Part shown: positions 1 to 8,686 of the stretch, one piece after another
Numbering within the stretch: the first letter of the stretch is position 1
Layout: every line of letters starts with the position of its first letter
NCBI RefSeq assembly: GCF_025215495.1
Contig: NZ_CP104302.1
Location: forward strand, 2,976,001 to 3,040,000
Length of the DNA: 64,000 nt
Reading direction: 5' to 3'
DNA from: Mycolicibacterium brumae
GTDB lineage: Bacteria > Actinomycetota > Actinomycetes > Mycobacteriales > Mycobacteriaceae
The notes under the pieces: generated by a model
Told to the model about the DNA's origin: nothing
Databases searched by the model: none
Seen by the model: the letters and a program-made list of their open reading frames with translations, nothing else
Translations under genes and position numbers: made by a program

Positions 1-1107
1 GCACCCCAGCGCGCCGCGTCGGCGTCACGGCTGGGCTCCATCACCGCGAATCTCATTTCGCTGCAGCGTGACTCCGACCCCGACGCGGAGACCCGGCTGG
101 AACTGCTCGAAGCCGAGCGCGCCGCCGTCGAGCGTCGCATCGAGGAGGTGCACAGCGGAGAGTTCACCGTGCTCGATCCCGAGAGCGCCCGCGAGCGCGT
201 CGTCGAGGCCCTCACTCTGGCCGACGAGGTGCCCGTCGACTTCGCCCGCGTGCGCACCGCCATCGAAGCCCTCAGTCGGGACCTGCGGGCGAAGATCCTC
301 GACGACTCCGCCGAGGGCGGCGCCACCCTCGGCAATGTGTTCCGCGGGGTTGACCTGCTGGCCGAATCCGAGGCGGGCCGCTCGGTCAACGGCTTCTACG
401 ACGTCATCCTCGACGCCGAGCAGTCGGCCAGAGTGCAGGAGGCGATCACCGCGATCCTGTCCCGAGACTTCGCCGCAGCCCTCACCGCGCAGGAGCGCAT
501 CGCGCTGCGCACCCTGCTGTCGCGGCTGGAGGACGAGGCCGCCACGGTGCGCCAGACCATGCTGCTTCTGTCGCGGTCCCTGCGCCATTTTGTGCTGTCC
601 CGGCAGTACGAGGAGCACCGGCGGCTGCGGCAGTTGATCCAGCGCTGTCAGTCGATGGCTGTTCAGGTCAGTGCGCTGCACCGCCCCGAGAAGGCGATGG
701 ATCTGCAGCTCACCAGGATCGGAATGCAGATCCGGTCGCTGGCCGCCCTCAAATTGCACAATCCAGGTGACGGACAGGTGCCCACCGATTTCCAGTGCCA
801 CGAGAACGACGCGGTGGACTTCGAGGAGCTGGCCGCCGTGGCCCGCGAGTCCGACATCGACTTCGACGAGCTGCGTGAGAACGTCCTGTCCACGCTGGCC
901 CGCGCCGACGGGCCCGTCACGGCCGGCCGGGTGCTCGGCGATCACCCGGCCACGCAGGGCCTTGCCAGCATCGTTGGCCTGATGGTCCTGGGCGCCGAAC
1001 ACGGCCACACCGACCCCACCGCGACCGAGCGAGTGGCCCTGGAGCAGCGCTCCGTCACGATTCCCACCATCACCTTCGCGCACGGCGACTTCCAGGACCA
1101 CCGATGA
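1..1107 (+). CDS. jetA: Wadjet protein JetA (DUF3375), 5' end missing
   Basis: The reading frame is open from the first base to the TGA at 1105-1107, so 368 C-terminal residues are visible and the N-terminus lies upstream of the window. The sequence is charged and helical, without catalytic motifs, as expected of DUF3375, the MukF/kleisin-like subunit of the Wadjet (JetABCD, EptABCD) SMC complex, which recognises and cleaves closed-circular plasmid DNA. The assignment rests mainly on context: three genes downstream, in the canonical order and translationally coupled, are DUF4194, an SMC-like ATPase and a DUF3322/DUF2220 nuclease. The stop overlaps the jetB start in an ATGA. DUF3375 proteins are usually about 480 residues, so roughly a quarter is missing. 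Confidence 0.85.
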   Translation, partial: APQRAASASRLGSITANLISLQRDSDPDAETRLELLEAERAAVERRIEEVHSGEFTVLDPESARERVVEALTLADEVPVDFARVRTAIEALSRDLRAKILDDSAEGGATLGNVFRGVDLLAESEAGRSVNGFYDVILDAEQSARVQEAITAILSRDFAAALTAQERIALRTLLSRLEDEAATVRQTMLLLSRSLRHFVLSRQYEEHRRLRQLIQRCQSMAVQVSALHRPEKAMDLQLTRIGMQIRSLAALKLHNPGDGQVPTDFQCHENDAVDFEELAAVARESDIDFDELRENVLSTLARADGPVTAGRVLGDHPATQGLASIVGLMVLGAEHGHTDPTATERVALEQRSVTIPTITFAHGDFQDHR

Positions 1108-1748
1108 ACCCCGAAGAAGTCTTCCCGTTCGAAGCCAAACGCGCTCTGGTCCAACTGCTTCGGGGTCCGGTGGTCACCCAGGGCGCTCACCGGCAACAAT
1201 GGTCGGCCATCCTGGATCATCGCGTCGAGATCGAGCGACGCCTCGCAGACGTTTTCCTCGACCTGGTGTTGGACGAAGATGACGGCATCGCCTTCACCCG
1301 CCCTCAGCCGGCCCCAGACGATCCGAAGCTCGCGCCCCCGGAGGTGTTGCGCACCCAGACCTTGACCTTCATGGACACTCTGGTGATCCTGGCGCTGCGC
1401 TACGAACTGCTGATCGCGCCGGCCGGCCAGCGGGTGATCGTGGAGTACGACGACATCGTCGCCGGGATGGATCCGTACCGCGGCCGCTACAGCACCGACG
1501 ACGCCGGGTTCCGCAAGCGCATCAACGCCTCCTGGGAGAAGATGAAGACGTACTCGCTGCTCTCCCCCGCCGACACCCCGGGCCGCTTCGAAGTGTCACC
1601 GGTGCTGCGCCAACTCTTCGACGCCGAAGCGGTCGCCCTCGTGGAGGCCGAGTACCAACGCATCCTGGATGGCGACGACGCTCCCGATCATTCCGCTGGC
1701 TCCACCGCAGCCGAGGACATCGCAGACGGCGAGGACGCTGATGGCTGA
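1104..1748 (+). CDS. jetB: Wadjet protein JetB (DUF4194)
   Basis: This 214-aa protein is the MukE/MksE-like (winged-helix, kite-type) subunit of Wadjet and is expected to bind the JetA kleisin. The start ATG at 1104 overlaps the jetA stop (ATGA), and the stop TGA overlaps the jetC start ATG at 1741, so the three genes are translationally coupled. The central part contains the pattern FMDTLVILALRYE followed by a short basic helix (FRKRINASWEKMK) that reads like a winged-helix recognition segment. The family call depends on the fixed jetABCD order together with this fold pattern. No catalytic residues are expected. Confidence 0.85.
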   Translation: MNPEEVFPFEAKRALVQLLRGPVVTQGAHRQQWSAILDHRVEIERRLADVFLDLVLDEDDGIAFTRPQPAPDDPKLAPPEVLRTQTLTFMDTLVILALRYELLIAPAGQRVIVEYDDIVAGMDPYRGRYSTDDAGFRKRINASWEKMKTYSLLSPADTPGRFEVSPVLRQLFDAEAVALVEAEYQRILDGDDAPDHSAGSTAAEDIADGEDADG

Positions 1749-4700
1749 GGATCTGCTGCGTCCTGGACAACACCGACTCGCCCGGATTCAGCTGTTCAAC
1801 TGGGGGACTTACGACGGCTATCACGACCTCCCGATCGCCCGGCGCGGCTTCCTGATCACCGGACCGTCGGGGTCGGGCAAGTCGACGCTGCTCGACGCCA
1901 TCTCCACGGTGCTGGTGCCGCCGTCCAAGCTCAGCTTCAACGCCGCGGCCCAGGGCCGCGGCCGGACGGTGGCCTCCTATGTGCGCGGCGCGTACGCCCG
2001 CGGGTCTGACGCCGAGACCCGCGAACTGCGCGCCCGGTACCTGCGCGAAGGCGCCACCTGGAGCGCGGTCGGGCTGACCATGAGCACCGCGAACGCCGAC
2101 GGCCTGGACACCGTCACCACCCTGGTGGCGCTGTTCCACCTCAAACGCGGCAGCAACGACCTCGGCGAGTCCGGGCGCGCGTTCCTGCTGTTCGACCACG
2201 ATCTGGACATCACCGAACTTCGTCACGTGGTGACCGACGGCATCAACGTCCGCGCCCTGAAGAAGCGCTGGCCGGAGACGCTCTACAACAAGAGTTACCC
2301 GCAGTTCGGTCAGCGGCTGCGGTCACGCCTGGGCATCGCCGACGAGAACGCGCAGTTGCTGCTGCACCGGGCGATGTCGGCCAAGGGGCTCGACAGTCTG
2401 GACCGGCTGTTCCGGGACTACATGCTCGAAGAGCCGGACACCTTCGCCGAGGCGCGCCGAGCCGTCGAGTTCTTCGCCGACCTCGATGAGGCGCACCGCA
2501 GAGTCGTCGACACCCGCGAGCAGATCGACGCGCTCGCCCCGTTGGAGGAGCTGACCGCGGCCCGCGACCGCGACGAGCTCACGACCCGGGAGCTCGGCGC
2601 GGAGCTGGAGGCTCTGGACGGGCTGGCGGCGCGCTTCGAACTCGACCTCGCCCAAACCTGGCGCTCCGACGCCGATTCAGCCCATGCCAACGCCGTTGTC
2701 GGCGAGCAGCAGACCCGGGCAGCCCAGGCCGCGGCGTCGGGCGCGCTGCGCGACGCCGAGCGTGCCCGCGATGGAAACCAGACGCTGCGGGAGCTCTCCG
2801 ATGCGCTCGATCACGCGGACGAGCATGTTCAGCGAGTGCTGACTCAGCGCCAACGGCTACAGGCGCTGCTGGATCCCTGGGAGACCGGGGTCCCCGACAG
2901 TGCCGAGGAGTTCGCCACCGTCAGCGCCCAGATCGCCAGGGAGGCTGAGGAACTCACTGCCGGCGGGACCGCCGACCGGGACGCCTACGCTGCCCAGCTG
3001 CTGGCCTCCGAACAGGCCGTCAGCCACGTCACCGAACTCCGCGAGCAGATCGCCGCCGCCGCGCGGGAACGGTCCAATCTGGATCGCAGGCTGCTGGCGG
3101 CGCGGGAGGTCATCGCCCGGGAGACCGGCCTGCCCGCACGCTCGCTGCCCTTCGCAGGTGAGCTCATCGACGTCGTCGAGCCCGCTTGGGAGGGGGCCGC
3201 CGAACGCGTCCTCGGCGACCTCGGCCGCACCATGCTGGTCGCCGATGATCACGCCGCCGAGGTGGCCGCGGCCGTCGACGCCAACCATCTGGGCGCCAGG
3301 CTGGTGTGGCGGAAGGTGGATCTGCGCCGCACCCACCGGGTGCCCGCGGTGGGTCCCGAGTCGATCGTGAACGCGCTGCGAGTCGCCGAATCGCCGTGGC
3401 AGCACTGGCTGAACTCCCAACTGGCGTCCCGGTACGACTATCGCCGCATCGACGACCCCCGCGACTTGGGCCGCCACGACCGGGCGGTCACCCGCGCCGG
3501 CCAGGTCCGCGACCGCGACCGACACGTCAAGGACGACCGGTACGCGATCGACGACCGGACCCGGTACGTGCTGGGCACCAACAACGACGAGAAGCTGCAG
3601 GCGCTGCGCGAGATGCTGCGCACCGCCGAGGCCACCGCTGTCTCCGAGCGGCAGCGAGCCGACGCGGCACAGCGCGCCTTCGAACAGCACCGAGCGCGGA
3701 TCAACTCGGGCCCGCGCATCCTTGAGATCGGTTGGGAGGAGATCGATCTGGGGGCCGCACAGGCCAGGCGGCTCGACGCCGCCGAGCGCCTGGCGGCTTT
3801 ACGCGGCGACACCGAGATCGACCGGCTGGAGGCGGCGGTACAGGCCGCCCAGGCCGCCGCCGAGGACGCGGCCGCCGCGCATGAGACCGCCCTGCGGGTC
3901 TTGCACAGCGCCGCCGACCACGCCGGGCGGGTCAACGCCCGGATCGCCGAACTCACCGCGACGACGGCGGCGACCCCGCCGCCCCCGGACGATCTGACAC
4001 CGCGCTATCGAGCCCGCTTCGACGACGGGCGACGAGCGGCCCTGCGGCTCGACGGCTTCCCGGCCGCGCAGAACGCGGTGGAGAAGCAGATCCGGGCCGC
4101 GCACCTCGAGGCCGACCGATCGTTGAACAACACCCAGCACGCAATCGAGTCCCTGCTGCTGCGGTATCTGAGCAGGTGGAAGCACCCCGACCTCGCGGCG
4201 GAGGCGGGGTACGCCGACGACGCGCTGGCGTTCCTGCGCCGGCTGCGCGCTGACGACCTGCCGAAGGTGGAGAACCGCTTCTTCGAGCTCAACGAACGCC
4301 AGTCGAACCAGAACCTCGGCACCCTGGCGATGCGCATCCGCCGGGCTCCCGGCGAGATCCGCCGTCGCATCGACGAGGTCAACTCCTCGCTTCGGCGCTC
4401 CGAGTTCGACCGCGACCGAATTCTGCAGATCGACGTGCGGGACTGTCAGCACCAAGACGTGACCGACTTCTTGGCCGACATTGCTCGGGTGCAGGAGCAT
4501 TCGCTGCTGGCCGATGACCGCGCGGCCCAGGAACAGCGCTTCGAGCGGATTCGCGCGCTGCTCGGCCGGCTGGGGTCCTCCGACTCCGGTGACGTCCTCT
4601 GGCGGAACCGCTGCCTGGACACCCGCCGTCACGTCACGTTCGTCGGCGTGGAGTTCGACGCCGACGGAACCGCGGTGAACCACCACGACTCCTCGGACTC

Positions 4701-5037
4701 GCTGTCCGGCGGCCAGGCCCAGAAGCTGGTGTTCTTCTGCCTGGCCGCGGCGCTGCGCTACCAGCTCGTCGGACCCGACGCCGACCTTCCCAGCTACGGC
4801 ACCGTCGTCTTGGACGAGGCGTTCGACCGGTCCGACCCTGAGTACACGCGCCGGGCCGCCGACGTGTTCGACCAGTTCGGCTTCCACCTCGTCCTGGCCA
4901 CGCCGTTGAAGATGATCCGCACGCTGCAGGACTACGTCGGCGGCGTGGCGACCGTGTCGATCCGCGATTCGCGGGCCTCCCGCCTCGGTGTCGCGACCAT
5001 CGCCGAAGCCACCGACGGGAACGCCGCCGGTGACTGA
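1741..5037 (+). CDS. jetC: Wadjet SMC-like ATPase JetC
   Basis: This is a 1098-aa SMC/MukB-type ATPase, the motor of the Wadjet complex. Walker A is GPSGSGKST at residues 41-49. The ABC signature (SLSGGQAQK) lies near residue 987 and Walker B (TVVLDEAFD) near residue 1021. Between them are about 900 residues rich in Glu, Arg and Ala with heptad character, that is, two coiled-coil arms around a hinge. The frame stays open upstream to a possible start at 1669, but I chose ATG 1741 because it overlaps the jetB stop and places Walker A at the normal distance from the N-terminus. The 3' end overlaps jetD by 8 bp. All ATPase motifs look intact. Confidence 0.92.
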   Translation: MAEDLLRPGQHRLARIQLFNWGTYDGYHDLPIARRGFLITGPSGSGKSTLLDAISTVLVPPSKLSFNAAAQGRGRTVASYVRGAYARGSDAETRELRARYLREGATWSAVGLTMSTANADGLDTVTTLVALFHLKRGSNDLGESGRAFLLFDHDLDITELRHVVTDGINVRALKKRWPETLYNKSYPQFGQRLRSRLGIADENAQLLLHRAMSAKGLDSLDRLFRDYMLEEPDTFAEARRAVEFFADLDEAHRRVVDTREQIDALAPLEELTAARDRDELTTRELGAELEALDGLAARFELDLAQTWRSDADSAHANAVVGEQQTRAAQAAASGALRDAERARDGNQTLRELSDALDHADEHVQRVLTQRQRLQALLDPWETGVPDSAEEFATVSAQIAREAEELTAGGTADRDAYAAQLLASEQAVSHVTELREQIAAAARERSNLDRRLLAAREVIARETGLPARSLPFAGELIDVVEPAWEGAAERVLGDLGRTMLVADDHAAEVAAAVDANHLGARLVWRKVDLRRTHRVPAVGPESIVNALRVAESPWQHWLNSQLASRYDYRRIDDPRDLGRHDRAVTRAGQVRDRDRHVKDDRYAIDDRTRYVLGTNNDEKLQALREMLRTAEATAVSERQRADAAQRAFEQHRARINSGPRILEIGWEEIDLGAAQARRLDAAERLAALRGDTEIDRLEAAVQAAQAAAEDAAAAHETALRVLHSAADHAGRVNARIAELTATTAATPPPPDDLTPRYRARFDDGRRAALRLDGFPAAQNAVEKQIRAAHLEADRSLNNTQHAIESLLLRYLSRWKHPDLAAEAGYADDALAFLRRLRADDLPKVENRFFELNERQSNQNLGTLAMRIRRAPGEIRRRIDEVNSSLRRSEFDRDRILQIDVRDCQHQDVTDFLADIARVQEHSLLADDRAAQEQRFERIRALLGRLGSSDSGDVLWRNRCLDTRRHVTFVGVEFDADGTAVNHHDSSDSLSGGQAQKLVFFCLAAALRYQLVGPDADLPSYGTVVLDEAFDRSDPEYTRRAADVFDQFGFHLVLATPLKMIRTLQDYVGGVATVSIRDSRASRLGVATIAEATDGNAAGD

Positions 5038-6148
5038 GCCCCCGAAGCTGATGCTGCCGGCCGACGTGGCGAAGCGAGCGTCGAGCACGGTCTCCCGGCA
5101 CCTCAAGGAGTGGGTGTTCGGCGGTGCGGTGGCGCCGTTGACTGTGCGACTGGGCAGCCCCAGCGAGGCCGCCGTAGCCGCGCACCGCGACGCCGTGGAG
5201 ACCTGGGTGCGCGCATGGGAGCAGTCGCCGCTGGAGGCCACCTGGGAGGAGCGGCGCTGGCCGAGCCTCGGCCGACAGCTGGTCCCGGTCGCGGTGACCA
5301 TCACCGGCGCCGACGCGATCTGCGAAGCCGCCGGTCAGGCCCGCCAGTGGAGAACTCTGCGCCAGCGACGGGAGCGACTGTGCGCGCTTGACGACGGACC
5401 GGCCTGGCCGGCGGTGCTCGAAGCCACGTTTCGGCACTGGAAGACTTTGTCCGACAACGACTTCGATCATCTGCTCGCCGTGCTCGATTGGCTGCGGCAG
5501 AACCCAGACTCTGGATTGCTGATCCGGCAGCTTCCGATCCCCGGTGTGGACACCAAATGGTTGGGCGCGCACCGGGCCGCGGTGACTGCGCTCGCCGTCG
5601 CGCTGGGAGTGCCCGAGCATCTGGGGCTGCGGGAGCGGGAGGTGCTGCGAGCAGTGGCGATCCTGGACCCGGCGTTGCGGCGGGGATTCCCGCGACTGTT
5701 CGCCGCGCCGGACCTCGAGCTCACACACCTTGACCTAGCCCCGGATCGCGTGTTGGTGGTGGAGAACCTGCAGACCCTGGAGGCCCTGCCGGAACTGCCC
5801 GCAACGGTGGCAGTGTTCGGCTCGGGCGACAATTCGACGGCGGTGGCCGAGTTCTGCTGGGTCCGCAGCGCGCCGCGGGTGGTCTATTGGGGCGACCTGG
5901 ACGCCGCCGGGTTCGCGATCCTCACCCGCTTCCGCACGGTCCGCGGCTGCGAGAGCGTGCTGATGGACGCCGCCGCGGTGCACGCCTGGGAGCACCTGGC
6001 GGTCCCCGATCCAGCATCCGAACCGGTCGACACCGCTCTGCTCACCGAAGCGGAGGCCGCAGCATTGGACCTGTTGCGCCGCAACGGATTGCGAATCGAA
6101 CAGGAGCGGATCCCGATGAGCGCGGCAGCCGAGAGACTGCGGTATTGA
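5030..6148 (+). CDS. jetD: Wadjet nuclease subunit JetD (DUF3322/DUF2220)
   Basis: This 372-aa protein is the DNA-cleaving subunit of Wadjet. The N-terminal part (about 1-180) fits DUF3322, and the C-terminal part fits DUF2220, which carries a Toprim-like active site. The motif YWGDLDAAGFAIL near residue 287 gives the acidic metal-binding residues expected of an active Toprim nuclease. The GTG at 5030 was chosen as start because it overlaps the jetC stop by 8 bp like the other junctions; ATG 5051 is a possible alternative. jetABCD looks like one complete operon apart from the truncated jetA. Confidence 0.9.
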   Translation: MTEPPKLMLPADVAKRASSTVSRHLKEWVFGGAVAPLTVRLGSPSEAAVAAHRDAVETWVRAWEQSPLEATWEERRWPSLGRQLVPVAVTITGADAICEAAGQARQWRTLRQRRERLCALDDGPAWPAVLEATFRHWKTLSDNDFDHLLAVLDWLRQNPDSGLLIRQLPIPGVDTKWLGAHRAAVTALAVALGVPEHLGLREREVLRAVAILDPALRRGFPRLFAAPDLELTHLDLAPDRVLVVENLQTLEALPELPATVAVFGSGDNSTAVAEFCWVRSAPRVVYWGDLDAAGFAILTRFRTVRGCESVLMDAAAVHAWEHLAVPDPASEPVDTALLTEAEAAALDLLRRNGLRIEQERIPMSAAAERLRY

Positions 6149-6267
6149 GCGCACTGCCGTGGGAGGCGCCCTGCACCCGGCCGCAAGCGATTTGCACGGG
6201 CCGATCAGACGATGCCACTTGTCGGTGCCCGGCCGTAATCTCAGCGCCAACCGCCAGGAGGCGCAAA

Positions 6268-6642
6268 ATGAAGATGCTCGTAGCGACAACGCTCACCCAA
6301 GGAACCCGCGGCAGCGACTACTGCTTCTGCGTTGCCGGGGAACCGGTCTGGATCCAGGAACCGTGCGACAAAGACCGGCGCGATCCCGAACGCGGCTGCG
6401 GATGCAGCCGCGGGTTCGCCGGCGCGGCCTCGCATCGCGCCACCACGACTGCGCAAGTCGCCGACGTCCCACTGACCCGCGACGAACTCGTCCTGGCTAT
6501 GCGGATGAGCCTCATCGACGGTGGCTGGCCGGCCAACTGGGCAGAAGACATCGTCGAGGAGAACCTGGTGATTGCGTCCTTCTTCCCCACCGGCACAGTC
6601 ATCGAGCGCAGCTTCGATGACTTCTACCCCCGCGCCGCCTGA
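6268..6642 (+). CDS. Conserved hypothetical protein
   Basis: This 124-aa soluble protein starts at ATG 6268 behind a good ribosome-binding site (CAGGAGG). The N-terminal half is rich in cysteine: YCFCVAGEP, EPCDKD and GCGCSRGF give five cysteines that might bind a metal. The C-terminal half is helical and acidic (LTRDELVLAMRMSLIDGGW...AEDIVEENL). I have a vague memory of this layout as a small actinobacterial DUF family, but I assign no function. It follows jetD after 119 bp, may have its own promoter, and is not clearly part of the Wadjet system. Confidence 0.75.
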   Translation: MKMLVATTLTQGTRGSDYCFCVAGEPVWIQEPCDKDRRDPERGCGCSRGFAGAASHRATTTAQVADVPLTRDELVLAMRMSLIDGGWPANWAEDIVEENLVIASFFPTGTVIERSFDDFYPRAA

Positions 6643-6699
6643 CGAGCTACGTGCGGATACGCGGCCTGGCCGCTTCCCCACCTAACCTCAAACAACCCG

Positions 6700-6735
6700 T
6701 TGACCTGCGAACTGCACGCTAGCATGTAAGCATGC
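6700..6735 (+). promoter_or_regulatory. Putative vapBC promoter/operator
   Basis: A TTGACC hexamer (6700-6705) and TAGCAT (6720-6725) precede vapB, although the 14-bp spacing is short. The sequence GCATG-TAAG-CATGC (6722-6735) is a perfect inverted repeat that runs into the vapB start codon. It is a natural site for autorepression by a ribbon-helix-helix antitoxin. Inferred from sequence only. Confidence 0.4.
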
Positions 6736-6971
6736 GAACAACCGTGGAGATCACCGCGCGCCAGCATGAAGCGCTCAGCGCGCTGGCCAGACGCCGCGGC
6801 GTGCGCGGCTTCTCCACGCTGATCCAAGAAGCGCTCGATGACTATTTGGCCAACGTCACGCCCGCGGAGGTGGAGGCGCTGCTCGGCCTCGAAGGCGTCT
6901 TGAGCGACGAGGACGCCGCGCGCACCGAGGACACCATCACCGAACTGCGCAGCACGTGGCGAGCCTCGTAG
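6732..6971 (+). CDS. vapB: VapB-type antitoxin (ribbon-helix-helix)
   Basis: This 79-aa protein begins MRTTVEITARQHEALSALA and continues into a helix-turn-helix pair (RGFSTLIQEALDDYL). That is the ribbon-helix-helix fold of VapB/CopG-type antitoxins, with the beta strand at residues 2-7 used for DNA contact. The acidic C-terminal tail (SDEDAARTEDTITELRSTW) is the part that normally wraps the toxin. It overlaps the vapC start by 16 bp, the usual antitoxin-first arrangement. It probably binds the inverted repeat at its own start. Confidence 0.85.
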   Translation: MRTTVEITARQHEALSALARRRGVRGFSTLIQEALDDYLANVTPAEVEALLGLEGVLSDEDAARTEDTITELRSTWRAS

Positions 6972-7342
6972 TCGCCGACACCGACATCGTGATCGACTTC
7001 CTGCGCGGGAAGGGCGCCTGGGTCCAGGTGGTCCGGGACCTGATCGGCGGGCGGAGGCTGCGGTTGACTGCGGTCACAGCCTTTGAACTGCAAGTCGGCA
7101 CTGCCTTCCATGACCGTAGCGCCGACATCCTCAAATTGCTGAAGTCCCGCACTCTTGCGCTGGACCCCGCCGCGGCACTACTGGCAGGCGAGGTGGCCGA
7201 CGATCTTCGATCACGCGGCACACCAATAGGATTCGCCGATTGCCTGCAAGCCGGCGTGTGCCTGCGTCACGCGCTCCCGCTGGTCACCCGCAACCGCAAA
7301 CACTTCGAAAGGATTGCCGGCCTCGAACTCGTCGAGCCCTGA
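6956..7342 (+). CDS. vapC: VapC-type PIN-domain ribonuclease toxin
   Basis: This 128-aa PIN-domain protein starts at GTG 6956. The acidic active-site residues are visible: Asp in VVADTDIVIDFL, Glu in TAVTAFELQVG, Asp in IGFADCLQA, and Asn in PLVTRNRKHFERI. VapC toxins cleave tRNA or rRNA and are neutralised by the cognate VapB. Start and length are typical. The last base of the stop codon is the first base of the 25-bp att repeat at 7342, so the gene sits exactly at the left edge of the genomic island. Confidence 0.88.
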   Translation: MASLVVADTDIVIDFLRGKGAWVQVVRDLIGGRRLRLTAVTAFELQVGTAFHDRSADILKLLKSRTLALDPAAALLAGEVADDLRSRGTPIGFADCLQAGVCLRHALPLVTRNRKHFERIAGLELVEP

Positions 7343-7366
7343 CCTGCGACCTCTGGGTTATGAGCC
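7342..7366. repeat. attL-like 25-bp copy of tRNA-fMet segment
   Basis: This block is identical to 43149-43173, which covers the 3' half of the anticodon arm through the start of the T arm of tRNA-fMet. There is no tRNA-like sequence on either side of it here, so it is an attachment-site remnant and not a gene. It begins at the last base of the vapC stop codon. Confidence 0.8.
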
Positions 7367-7861
7367 GACGGAGGAGCGTTTCGGCTGGTGTGCGATGTCT
7401 CGTTTGTGCAGGTCAACGGTCTCTGGCGTGTGATGTCGTGTGGGAACATTGCACCCGATTTGGGCGGTTTCGCGGAGTTTGGTTCCCAAATTTGTTCCCA
7501 AATTGGGCCCCGAGAGTCCGACCCGACACACCCGCCCCTCGTGGCATAGGCACCTTCTCTCCCCCGCTTTCCTCCAATTCCACTCCGGGTGTCGACGCGA
7601 TCGCACGTGCCCGGCGGCGGACGCCGATCGTCGATCTACATGGCGCAGACGTCGAAGGGCGCCACCCCGGCGGGGATGGCGCCCTTCGTCGTCGAGACCT
7701 ACAGCTGGGCCGGTGCCTTCTTGTACCAGCCAGTGATGAACCCGACCAGTTGAACGATGTTCTACGTACGCATGATCGGCGCGCTCGCGTTCGGCTCGAA
7801 GTCGACGTTCGCCTCGGTGGTTCACACAGTCGTAGCGGGCAGCCGCCCCGGTCCCTTGCCT
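7367..7861. other. Left island flank: arm-type repeats and a hairpin, no clear gene
   Basis: These 495 bases contain no gene I can support. TGGGAACA at 7441-7448 and two GTTCCCAAA/GTTCCCAA copies at 7482-7502 match the repeats next to the other att site, so they are probably integrase arm sites. A perfect 11-bp inverted repeat (GAAGGGCGCCA ... TGGCGCCCTTC, 7654-7687) could be a transcription stop for the leftward P63C operon, but it lacks a T-run. A 37-codon frame from ATG 7640 reads MAQTSKGATPAGMAPF...; it may be a gene fragment, but I do not recognise it. Confidence 0.45.
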
Positions 7862-8686
7862 TCAGCAGCCTGCGGCCTTGAGCGTATTGAGTGCCAGGTC
7901 GACGGCTCTGACGAGTTCGTCGGCGGCGAATAGCAGCGGGCGCGTGTCGTTGACGACCGGGACTTCGATGTTCTCGACATAGGCGTTCACGATGTCTAAA
8001 GGTGCCTCTGTCCAGGCGTCATCCAGTCGGCCAGCGGGTCTTGGCGTCTTCGGCGGTAGGCGGAGAACGATCGTCGCGGCGACGGCGCCGTTGGTCATCT
8101 CGACGGGAGCTGTATCCACTGACTCGATCGGAAGTTCACTACTGGTCACCGAGAAACTCTCGTTAGTGTAGAGGACCAGGCGGACGGCGCGATGTTTATC
8201 GAGGTTCACAAGGCGGTTCAGAATCGTGAGGGGGTGCCAGTCCGGGCCGCCGTCTTGAGCTGAGTGACGAAAGGGCTGGCACTGGTCGATCACCGTGAGC
8301 ACTGCCGGGTCGATCAAGGACGACAGGGCAGTTTGTGCGCTTGGCCACTTCGTCGGATCCGTGATGATCGGGTAGTGCAGCTGCCTCTCCTGCCGTGGAG
8401 TGAGCGCAACGCGCGCCACGGCGTGGCTATAAACCGCATGATCAAGCGCTGCACGGAGATTCGTCAGTATGTCGCCGAAAATGAGACCCCAGTAATCGGG
8501 CATTTCCTCCTTCACCTGAATAACTACTCTCACGATGGAAAGGGTGGGGTCGAAAAGGTGGTCCGACTGCCGCATCACCCAGTCATGCGGCTCGCGGGCG
8601 CGGAAAGCCTCGACATCTGCACGCAGGGCATCGCGATGCACCTTTGCGCGGCGCAGCTTGTCGAAGGAGCTTTGCAAAGTCGTCAT
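7862..8686 (-). CDS. Hypothetical protein downstream of P63C gene
   Basis: This 274-aa protein is coupled to the P63C gene by an ATGA overlap (8683-8686), so the two form an operon. It is soluble and mostly helical at the N-terminus. The segments NLRAALDHAVYSHA (about 95-108) and ILNRLVNLDKHRAVRL (about 180-195) are of a type I have seen in a widespread uncharacterised actinobacterial group, where a conserved Asp-His lies in a helical bundle. No catalytic motif is certain. A role connected with its P63C partner is inferred from the overlap alone. Confidence 0.7.
   Translation of the reverse strand: MTTLQSSFDKLRRAKVHRDALRADVEAFRAREPHDWVMRQSDHLFDPTLSIVRVVIQVKEEMPDYWGLIFGDILTNLRAALDHAVYSHAVARVALTPRQERQLHYPIITDPTKWPSAQTALSSLIDPAVLTVIDQCQPFRHSAQDGGPDWHPLTILNRLVNLDKHRAVRLVLYTNESFSVTSSELPIESVDTAPVEMTNGAVAATIVLRLPPKTPRPAGRLDDAWTEAPLDIVNAYVENIEVPVVNDTRPLLFAADELVRAVDLALNTLKAAGC

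Noticed and set aside
7640..7753. Short frame MAQTSKGATPAGMAPF... in the left island flank
   Set aside because: It is only 37 codons, I see no ribosome-binding site and no recognisable family. It spans the hairpin at 7654-7687. Possibly a gene fragment, but it cannot be supported.
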